From the NCBI GenBank assembly GCA_013115125.1, contig JABANN010000267.1:1-44924 (forward strand): a DNA stretch of 44,924 nucleotides. The letters are read 5' to 3'. The translations under genes were made by a program, and so were the position numbers. Under the pieces are notes generated by a model. The model ran no database searches and was not told the DNA's origin. It saw nothing but the letters and a program-made list of their open reading frames with translations. This stretch comes from Perkinsus olseni (Eukaryota; Perkinsozoa; Perkinsida). This document shows, one piece after another, positions 23,700-32,837 of the stretch; positions within the stretch are counted from its first letter, which is position 1; each line of letters opens with the position of its first letter.

Positions 23700-25565
23700 G
23701 TTTCAGCGAATTCCGAGCTAGCTGTCGTGCTCATAGACACGGGTCTTGCCAATCTTTATCTCCTCACTCGCGTTCTCGCGAAAGAGATGGCGAAGTAAGA
23801 CAAGTTGGTAGGTCCTGTCGGCCAGATGCTGTCGCTGTAGAGTGTCCGTCAACATACCGAAGAAACGTAGTGGCAGTAGCGGCTACGACAAGGCTCTTAA
23901 CAAGTTCTACGACCAAGTTTGATCTGCGGGCACCCCTTAAAAAATAGTTCATAAAGACGTGCACTTTGAGTGAGCGGTGATGAAAATGAGGTGCCAGACC
24001 GAAAGTCGGAGGCTGACTGATAGGACGGGATTCCCGCCTGAAGGTTACCAGCCAGTATGAGAGAGCATTCGTGGCATCACTTCGCGAGAGCATTTCACGA
24101 GAATCCATTGGTATTGAGAGTTTGACCTAGAAAAGAGGGGACCGTGGATACGGACTCTGATGAACCTGATATGTCGTTGCTAGTCTGACTCAGCCTGTTA
24201 AGGCGTTGGGCTTGAAACTCACACACACACTGAGTGTGAGTGTCTTTGAGGGCCTTATCGATGGCTCTTGAATTCTGTCGCGGAATTTCAGGTTTATGTC
24301 GCCATAAAGCAGCATGTTGACTTCGACAAGGTCAAGTGCATCGTTATTGCCGGCCCGGGCTTTGTTCGGGATGACTTCATCAAATACGCTCGAGAAGAAG
24401 CCACCAAAAAAGGTGGGTATCTTAGGTTGATCCTGGCACAGCACAGAGCGGTATCGATTAATTGATCGATTTTTCGTTCAGCCGACTCGCAGATGTTGAA
24501 TGCTACAAAGAACAAGTTCGTTTCTTGCCATTGTTCGACGGCATACAAGCAAGGCCTTAACGAGCTGATGCAGGATGAGACGGTGAAGTCACAGGTGAGG
24601 TTGCGTAAGATACTCCCGCCGCACGGCGAAGAACTTCCAGGTGGCGGATACCAAAGCGATGTCGAACGTCGCTGCACTTGATCGTTTCTATACGATGCTG
24701 AAGAATGATCCGGAGCGGTCCGTCTATGGCCCAGGTGAACATGCTCGGCGACGTTGCCTTTTGAATTCTAGTGAGCCGTTTTGCTGTGTTGATTCACGAC
24801 GGTGATCTCGCCGTGATGAACGACCAATGAATTGGGCGATTTTAAGGTTTGAATGCGACTGCCGCTCCGTTTCTTTCGGTTACGTTGCAGCTTTTCTATT
24901 GTAGGTCCGGTAACTAAGGCTGCCGAAATGGGTGCGATAGACGAGCTTCTTATCACTGATGGGCTGTTTCGTTCCTCGTCCGTTGGCGTGCGGAAGAGGT
25001 ATCTTTCACCTTGTTCCCCTTCAGCAATAGTCGTCCTCCAGATACGTGGCTCTCGTGGAAGAAGTTCAAGCGACCAGCAATGTCTTCATTTTCAGAACTC
25101 AGCATGTCAGTGGTGAACAACTTCAGAATCTAGCCGGTATAGCGGCGACGCTCAAGTAGCATACTGGGTTATCATTGCCCAGGAGATGGACAGCGGACCT
25201 CTGAGAAGAGGTCACCTCTCCTGTTCGTGCGTTGAACGACTTTGGGACGGCCGTTCCAAGACGGTGTTTTACAGCGCATGGGAGGCGAACTCGCTGCCGA
25301 TGATTCAGTCCCGATTGTGAGCTGCTCAGAGCAGCCTGCTCTCCTGAGGGTTTCAAAAGTAGCAACCCTCAGGAAGGCAGCCTCCCGATAAAATTTGGTA
25401 CTCAAACGACGGACGCGTGCCTTCTTTACCAGGTTTCCCTGCCCCGATCTGGACGACGAGTATGCCCTTACTGAGCAAGAGGCCTTGGGGTCATCGGACG
25501 ACGAAGGCCGAGATGGAACGGCTGAGAGTTCGGAGCTTGATGATAACTTTCTGGCTGGCATATGA
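23700..25565 (+). pseudogene. 5'-truncated second copy of pelota (exons 6-13)
   Basis: The eight 3' exons of pelota are all present and their frames remain open to the same TGA (25563-25565). Exons 1-5, encoding the N-terminal RNA-binding domain, are missing. The donor after exon 7 reads gtttga (from 23917) instead of gtaaga, which should weaken that splice. Changes in the exons are few (for example the Ala in ERAVYG becomes Ser). Without the N-terminal domain and a start it is most likely a pseudogene, though a chimeric transcript from upstream sequence cannot be excluded. Confidence 0.8.
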
Positions 25566-25984
25566 TATGCGTGGAGTGTTGATTGTATCCTAGTCTACTG
25601 TCACTTTTCTGTTTGGATTTTCTGAAAGATGCGCTGTTGTGTTCTCCGAGAATCGCCGAGGGGATATGAAGTCTTCACAGTCACATACGACTCACGGCTC
25701 ACTGCTTGCCATTTGTCAAACAAGACACTCGACACGCTGACAACGGTTCGACGCTGCCCCAGAAGAAAAAATGAGGATCAAGAGGATGAGGATGTCTCTC
25801 CCCGAGACTCCCGGAAGGTGGCAGTCAACCGTCTGGCCCGCATGCACCAACCCCTGATCGCGTGGGTCTTTGCGTAAGACCACGATCTACCACTGGTAGA
25901 CCGTCTGCTTTGCAAGCCGAAGGACGTCAGTTCAATCCTGCCACGTGGCTGAACTGTTTGGTGTGGTCGCTTTATCCCATAATA

Positions 25985-26742
25985 ACTCGGGGTGTTCAAT
26001 AAACCTCTCCCGAAACTCGAGAGCGCTTCCGGGAGCGAAGTTTGCCAGAACGTGTTCCAAAGATCTGCCTCAGGAGCGCTTCCAGGAGTGATCAGATCAC
26101 TGTGATCTCAGGGTCGCTCCTGAGCGTGTTCAATAGAGTTCTCGCACGCCCTCAGGAGCCCTCCTGGGAGAGCACGCTCCTGAGATCATCTGAGCCTTGA
26201 GATTTGCCCTGGCTGGGCGGCTAAAGAATAACGAAAAGACGCAGTATGACTAATACCTGTCGCGTGACGTTCGAACTAAGCTAGATAACAAGTAGTTGCG
26301 CCCAAAAAGGTGATGTGATAGAAGTGCTGTTGGGGGCTTCGAGGAGAACTTGTGAGATGTCTGTGTCGAGGAGTATGGCGGTCTCTTTCGGCACCCCAAC
26401 ACGGCGGCCATTCGCGACGCTTCTCGTCTGGGCGAGCAGTAAGACGGCGTGCTACACTCCCGGAGACCCCAAGTTCGATCCGCCCTCAGGGCAATTAGTA
26501 AACATCCATGCGATTTGGCGTTTCTCTGACGGTGCGATACATGCATCGCTCCCAGGAGCCTTCTTCGAGAGCGCTTCTGAACTGCGAGTTTATTGAACAT
26601 GAGTTGAGTTCTCTTTCCGGAGCTCTCCTGAAAAGTTTCAGGAGCGCGTCTATTGAACGGAATCTCATGAGCGCTCTCCAAAAGCGCTTTCCAAGAGCGC
26701 TCCTGGGAGTGAACTCGACCTTGACTATTAAATACCCCGACT
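25985..26742. mobile_element. 752-bp inverted-repeat element with 3-bp ACT target duplication
   Basis: The element occupies 25988-26739. It begins CGGGGTGTTCAATA and its other end, reverse complemented, begins CGGGGTATTTAATA. ACT lies on both sides (25985-25987 and 26740-26742). Duplication copy 1 shows the empty site, where the same flanks meet with a single ACT (near 19128-19130). Both halves repeat words such as GTTCAATA and GCTCCTGA in opposite orientations, giving large snap-back potential. No protein gene is convincing inside; the long minus-strand frame at 26250-26894 runs out past the element's end. The 3-bp duplication and short GGGG ends recall PIF/Harbinger MITEs, a weak assignment. 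Confidence 0.8.
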
Positions 26743-26800
26743 GTAGGCGGAAGATCCACGGTTATTCGACCAGTCGGTTTCTGGACACCATGTTGCGTGA

Positions 26801-26872
26801 GCCACTTTAGCTTAGTGGTAGAGCGTCTGCTTCGTAAGCAGAAGGTCGTCAGTTCAATCCTGGCAAGTGGCT
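26801..26872 (+). tRNA. tRNA-Thr(CGU)
   Basis: A complete 72-nt cloverleaf. The acceptor GCCACTT pairs fully with AAGTGGC. The D arm is GCTTAGTGGTAGAGC. The anticodon stem TCTGC/GCAGA surrounds the loop TTCGTAA (anticodon CGU). The T arm is GTCAG-TTCAATC-CTGGC with one G-T pair. It is the only intact member of a set of related units in the window (19018-19395, 25870-25950, 27305-27365, 29335-29540). No run of four T follows closely. Confidence 0.85.
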
Positions 26873-27950
26873 GGAGTGTTTGGTGAGCTCGCATTATGAT
26901 GGTTAACTTGTTAAACTAGGTTAAATACCGATACGGATGGTCGCGTCGCTCCGCCATCGTAGTAGTTGGTGGCGTAGCCATGAAACCGTGAGGCGAAAGG
27001 GCTCCGACTACGTCCCACCTGCCGTGACCCAGTTAAGGCTAGACGGCGATGATTGATTCTCTCCCCGTCCCACCACTCCTGGGAGCAAGTACCGAATAGG
27101 GTGTAGACACGCACTGTCAGCAGACTCAGGCTCTGGGTCGCCAAGTGTCTTGCCCTCGTCGGTGCTTCACTGGCCGGTTCGTACTGAACCGACCTAACAG
27201 ACCCACGCGACCAGGAGTGGGATATTTAACCTCTGTTAACTGTAGGGGGAAGATCTTGCGCCACGGTTACTTGACTACTCAGTTTCTGGACATACTAATT
27301 CGTGAGCCATTCTATTTGATCATGATTTGATTCTATCGTGATTTGGAAATCAAAGGTGGCGACAAGTTCATAATCATGTTACATTGCAACATGATGCAAC
27401 ATGTTGCATGCAACAGCTGCAATGTTCAGGGTAGATGTTCCGATTATCACTGAGGGTTACAACACAATCAGTTCATCGCAGTATGTGATAACCAGGCGAC
27501 AACGCGACCATAGCTCATTGACCGCTGAAGACCTCGCTCAGTCAAAAGTTCGTGAGCACTGCCACGCAATGAGCAATGAGCAATGAGCATATTACGAACC
27601 TTATTGACATCGCGGGTCGTCATAGGCTGCGGCACGTCGATATTCAGAATATCACATTCTAGAATTTGAAGTAATTGCATATTTCCTCAATCCTTTCGAG
27701 ATTTCTCAGTAGTCGAAATAAAGAATAAACGAATGAAAGCAGGTGGCATCAGAAAATCCGGGTTACGACGACGTGGTTGAGACACTGGTGTGTGACATGA
27801 CCAGGGCAGAATTACCACAATCATCATCAAAATAATCTTAGCAGCATAGCTACTGGCAAGACGCTGAGGACCATTGGCGGTCCTCACCATCAGTAACATA
27901 GATAGTTCATAACAACCTTCTCCAGGATAAACCGCATGACTTGTTGTGGA

Positions 27951-28633
27951 TTACACTGCCTCCGTACAGTTTGTGGAGGCTGGATCTGTGTCCTCGGAAT
28001 AGGGAGATGAAGAATCCTGCATTCTGAAGATCCTGAAGATGCATATGTGGTCTGAAAACGACTTGAGTTTGACGTGCTCGCATTTCCCTGAGCCCTGGCA
28101 GTCCTGAAAATACACGAGGATTTCGCTTCCCATTGTAAACCTCTCCTTCAACTTACGTAATTATCCTTGCATATGACGTAGCAGCGCCCAAGAGCTCCAC
28201 ATCCGACACCGTGACGAGCACCAGGTGGTGGAGGGGGGCAGTCGCCGGAGGTGTTACACGGCTTTCCACACACAGCGTAGTTGATATGACCGTGCGAATC
28301 CTGAGAGGGGCGCATGTGGGAGACCCGCCGGTTGCCTACAACACGACGAGTTATCATCGGTAACCAAGAGCTTCTGGATGGGGGCCCGAATCTGGTTGGA
28401 AAACCCGTGGCACTCACATAAGTGACTATCGGTTCGAGATGCCCGTTACAGACACACTCATCATCTGCGCAGTCGTTGGAAGGCCTCTGGTAGTTGCCAC
28501 CTGGTTCATCAGAGCATGCGCTGAGCCCGCGGGAAGAGGAATTACCTAGGCATTCGTCACCCGCTGAGTTCGGAGGAGGATGTGCGACGCTTAGGCACAT
28601 CAAGCTCAAGATTTGGAGGACGTTGGAGTGCAT
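27951..28633 (-). CDS. Cysteine-rich secreted protein, 170 aa, three exons
   Basis: Exons 28633-28418, 28300-28157 and 28103-27951, all joined in phase 0 (donors gtgagt and gtaagt, acceptors ctctcag and ttttcag). The N-terminus MHSNVLQILSLMCLSVA is a likely signal peptide. The rest has 15 cysteines in groups such as CGKPCNTSGDCP and DCQGSGKC, suggesting disulfide-bonded, knottin- or EGF-like folding outside the cell; no exact family is recognised. An in-frame ATG lies 11 codons further upstream, but 28633 places the hydrophobic stretch at the very N-terminus. The gene faces pelota convergently in the duplicated block. Confidence 0.75.
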
Positions 28634-31029
28634 TCTACGAAGGCTTACGGGTAACACGCTGCCCACAGCTTCAAGTTTCCAGGGGATGATTCACCTTCAA
28701 TCGGACTTATTCGTTTTATTGAATTCGAGCTCGTTGCCGCTTGAGGAAAATATCCCCGATCTCTCGATTTAAGCCTCCGCCTAGCTACGCTTAAAAGGAG
28801 CATGGTTCGCGGGAGCGCTGTCTCCATGACAGACGACTGTCTACTGGCCGCAACAAATTATGAATAACCTGTGATTAGATGACGCCGAGGGGAAGAACCT
28901 CAAAGTGCAGTTCAAAGTCATTCATACGAGCCACGAATTCTATATGCACGTACGGAGTGTTAACATGCCTCCAGTCCTCGCTGAGGGCCACACGCGTGGG
29001 AATGGACTCGTAGCATGAGGAGTACGTAGACAGAGTCTGTCTGACAGACACGAGCACAGGTTTTTGAGGGTACTACCAATGGTTGCCAATCGGAACTAGA
29101 TTACGAGAATCCTAAGCATGAACTTCAAGGCTGAGGGAACGGATCGAGAGCTCGGCGATGAGCGCGACAGCCATGAGCATGAGTGAGTGAGTGAGAATAC
29201 GATTGAGCAAAAGATTACGTACTGCTTCTTTGCCTCCTCGCAGTCTGCGGCATCAGAAGCGAGATTTGCTCTATCTTCCCCCGTCCTGGAAGAGAGAGGA
29301 AGGATCACGGACCGTGATTCACGGTAGATGTTAGCCAAAGGTCATCAGTTCAATCCTGGCATGTGGCTGTGCTGTTTGGTGTGCTCGCGTTATCCCATAA
29401 TGACTGAAGGTGGGGATATCGCGCCATGGATATTTGGCCACTCAGTTTCTGGGCGCCATTTTACGTGAGCCGCTTTAGCTTGGTGGTAGAGCGTCTGCTT
29501 TGGAAGAAGAAGGTCGTCAGTTCGATCCTGGCAAGCGTTTGGAACGTTTGGTGAGCTCGCATCATTCTTTTATGACGGTATCTCCGCTTTTGGACCCAAA
29601 ACCGTCGCCAAAGTAAAAACACGCATAAGGTAAAATGTGCGAATATGAGCTAGGAAGAGTGAGGAAAGGCACTCTATGGAAGAACACGAAGTGTTGTGCA
29701 GTACAACTGCGAGGCGCATGAGGGAAGCAGGTCGAATCTAGGGCGAGCGAGATACTGTCCGGATAGTGATGGCTATTTTCGTGGACAGGAGCTGGATGCG
29801 GTCCGATACGGTAAGCGTTGTCAGCTGTTTGATTCTTACAGGCACTAGCGTCGAGGCTCAGTTTTTACCCACCCACAACCACCCGCAGGAGGAGGTCCCA
29901 CCGAGTGTTACAAGGGTTGTGAGTGTCCAAGCGGGACAGAGATAGTTTCTGAGAAATCCTCAGTGAGAATGCAACACTCGGCGGGTGCATGTCTCTGATC
30001 GCCAGGGAGGGATGAATTGCGTTAGCGATTTAGTTTGGGTGGAATTCGAAGAGCAGCAGTTGTATCGGACAGCACTCACGAAATTTGGGACTCGAAATGT
30101 CGGAGCCTTCGACCTCCGGCCCGGTTTCGGAGGCTGGAACGTCGAAAAAGACCCCGGTAGAAGCTACTCAAGACGTATGACGAGGCCGAATACCACCATT
30201 AGAGATCTCTTCCTTTGCCCTGAATAGTTCTGGGTTGGATGATCCAACCCAATCCAACTTGGATCGTAAGAGCCGAGCCATTATTGCGGCCATAAGGGCA
30301 ATCCGAGCCGTCTGCCCCTTGTGATCCCACTGAAGTGCCAAAATAACGGGTTAAACTGTTGACAGATAGTCCGAGCCGCAGCATGCGAATATGACCGTAA
30401 GAATTCATGTACGAGTCCTACACCCAGATATCCACAACCAGTTTTTTTCGCGGGGCACTCTGAATTTTGGCGCCATCGTGCGCCGTAGCGTAGTACCAAC
30501 CACACCCGCCCGTCTGAATGCTGTTTGTGTCACAGTGTGACATCACACAGAGATGACTTAGTTATTGATCGTGAAACTTAAGCAACTAAAAAGACATCTT
30601 AGTTAGACTCGCAAGGCATAAGCCTGATGGTGATGTAGCCTACTACGACCCAGACACTAAGTATGCGAGTGAGAAGTGGCCATGGCTCGGCCCGAGCAAA
30701 GCACGCGTCCCTACGATTGCACGCAAGCGCGTCAAGCGACCAGGCGGTCGCAGATCTGTTTCGAAAGTCCCGCTGAGACCATAGGAGACACTTGGCAACG
30801 GATTCAGAAAGAGCGCCATTGGCGAGCTCGATGCTATTTCGAGCAGAAAAGGGTGAGTTGTAGTTACACTAAGATCGTGAGAAATAGTTCCGATGACTTG
30901 CTAATCTTCCCTTTCATCTCTTGATGCAAGCTGACGCCTTGATGTTATCGGCGAATTTCGGTAAGAGGCCGGGATCCTTCATGATGGCGCAAGCCCCTGA
31001 AGGGTCACCTTCGACGTTAGTCTGTCATG
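28634..31029. other. No resolved gene; tRNA-derived units and weak frames
   Basis: Two tRNA-Thr-derived units lie at about 29335-29366 (3' part) and 29469-29540 (whole length, with a mismatch in the anticodon stem). A short palindrome with 10-bp arms is at 30231-30251. A plus-strand frame at 29985-30227 is open and compositionally plausible (FGTRNVGAFDLRPGFGG), but I found no matching splice pattern and do not recognise it. Confidence 0.4.
29469..29540 (+). pseudogene. Decayed tRNA-Thr-derived unit
   Basis: It matches the intact tRNA-Thr at 26801 along its length. The anticodon stem TCTGC now faces GAAGA (one mismatch), the loop TTTGGAA would give UGG, and the acceptor ends no longer match fully. 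It belongs to the same family of tRNA-plus-spacer units. Confidence 0.6.
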
Positions 31030-32721
31030 TCAACCCTCCTTGATACCTCTAGGATATCCCGGAGTTATACGCTCCACGTACCCAATACCATCCTCGCCCC
31101 AACTCGGACCCCAGCTGTTGAGAATCTTCCAATATCTGATCGGGACTCGAACGTGTGGTGACACTGTATCACTGATACACGATCAGAGTTTACTGGTAAA
31201 GCTGGTGCGTTATATGAGAGAAGGCGGGGCTTACGTAACGCTTTCAGGGGTCCTGCCATATCCGATGATGGTCACTTCATGGTCCAAGTTGCCTTCTCCG
31301 CATTCTTTAGCTGGAAGACGAATGAATGGTTCAACGCTAGTTGAGGGGTGAGACCGTGCGCAACATAATATTACTCGTCATAACGCCGGATCGCTAGTTC
31401 CGGAACCGAGCACTGGAAGCATGAACACCGACCGAGACTGGTCCATCAGCCACGGCGCCACGGAGAATAAGCTCGTCCTCTGGTTTGATGGCAATCCCCC
31501 GGACGACATCCCGGGCCTGAGATGAGTCTAGTGGTAGCAGCTCGGGGGCGAGGCTGGCCTCCCATCGAGTTCGAGCTGATACTGTGGCCTACAGTCTGCG
31601 GCGTTGGTAGCATCTTCTACTCACCGCAAGGCATTGATTAGATGGTGAGGTTACGACAGAATCCTTGCACTTCCCGTCCTTCGCTGTGTAGGGGTATGCG
31701 CTCTCCTTCACTATGCCCTGGCTCTGGACGTAGACCCAGGTACGCGTCAGTGTTCCACCCGTGCAGCCCCTGAGAATAAGAGCTTGAATCAGTAACAGTA
31801 TACCCTGAAAATTCATTAGGAGCGCAACTCTCGCCTTATCAAATGAGCCTTGTTGAAGCTGGATAATTAAACTCACTTGTTGCCACACAACGTACTGCAG
31901 TCCACAATCTGCTGAACAGAGAATGGAATGAGTGGTTTGATACCAGTCTTGATCTGGAACCGGCCTTCGGCCACAGCTGCCAGGAAGACGAATTGAGCTC
32001 GAGGCAGAATGAATCGTCATTCTCACTGGCTGCGTGGACAGCATAGCAAGAGTTACATGTCAGTTGATCTCTCACCGGTCCAACTGCACCAGCTGCAACC
32101 CAATCGACAGACTCTGGGAGGTTGCTGAGCTTGGGCGAGTCCAGATACGAGATATCTAGCATGAGACAGACCACAAATTTTGAGGCTACTCCCGGAGTAG
32201 TACTCCGATAAGTATCTCACTTAGTCTCGCACTTACTCGATAAAGGGATGGTTGGCGTCATCGTATGACCGCACAAAAACCCCGCTGTGAATTCTTCTGC
32301 TGATAGGTCCGCAACAGCGTTGACGTACGCGACATACTTGGAGCCGATTCCTGAGTCAGAAATCCAATGGGGGCCATGTATGGCTGACCCGTGCCATTCA
32401 CAGCAAGCCATCTACCTGCTTCTTCATCATGCTCCTCGTTGGCGGCAACAATATCCATGAGTGTCTCAGCGAACAATCCCCGACGCCTGTTGCGCTCGGC
32501 TTCGGAGTGGTACTCTTTCTGGTATCTGTGATTAACCAATGTATGCTGCCACCGACCTCGCTGTGCATTCCAGGGTTCTCGCCACGTCATACCCGGCTTG
32601 GGTCCTACCTTACGATGAAATCGGCGAAGGCTTCGTCGATCTTCTGTTCACTGAGAGCTTCACTAGTCAACGCCTGAAGAATTGTTAACGCCACGAGGAT
32701 TGTGAAGCCTTTAAAGCGCAT
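31030..32721 (-). pseudogene. Papain-family (C1A) cysteine protease, nine exons, one in-frame TAG
   Basis: Exons 32721-32614, 32545-32416, 32350-32237, 32155-32027, 31976-31877, 31769-31625, 31516-31375, 31310-31235 and 31135-31030 sum to 350 codons, with GT-AG borders and matching phases throughout. Order: signal peptide (MRFKGFTILVALTILQALTS); I29 inhibitor prodomain (EYHSEAERNRRRGLFAETL and ADLSAEEF); mature start LPESVDWVAAGAVGPVRDQ. Active-site Cys is in TCNSCYAVHAAS (the usual Trp after it is Tyr), His in LDHEVTIIGYG, and Asn in LNSWGPSWGEDG. GCTGGT and AYPYTAKDGKC are also typical. Codon TAG at 31394-31396, in ARFRN-stop-RSGV, falls where the family usually has Tyr and would cut off the catalytic His and Asn. 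Everything else looks intact, so this is a very young pseudogene, a null allele or an assembly error. Confidence 0.85.
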
Positions 32722-32802
32722 ATCCAGGCAACAATGGGATGCTAAACTGTAGCGATAGCGGGGTCAACCCCCTAGCGTTTGCCGCTACTGCGTTAGCGAG
32801 GG

Positions 32803-32837
32803 AAGACGACTACTTTAGCGGCTAAAGTAGTCGTCTT
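32803..32837. repeat. Perfect palindrome, 17-bp arms, 1-nt centre
   Basis: Positions 32803-32819 are the exact reverse complement of 32821-32837, with g at 32820. It lies about 80 bp upstream of the protease start codon. Confidence 0.9.

Larger units (their letters stand above)
23612..28243. repeat. Segmental duplication, copy 2 (direct orientation)
   Basis: Matches 16779-20067 in order and orientation. It lacks pelota exons 1-5 but includes the full 3' exons of the cysteine-rich gene, whose exon 1 lies just beyond the border. Relative to copy 1 it carries insertions at 25988-26739 (an inverted-repeat element), about 26898-27229, and about 27448-27656. Confidence 0.9.

Noticed and set aside
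26250-26894. 214-residue open frame on the minus strand
   Set aside because: It runs from inside the inverted-repeat element across its end and through the tRNA-Thr gene, so it cannot be a single real gene.
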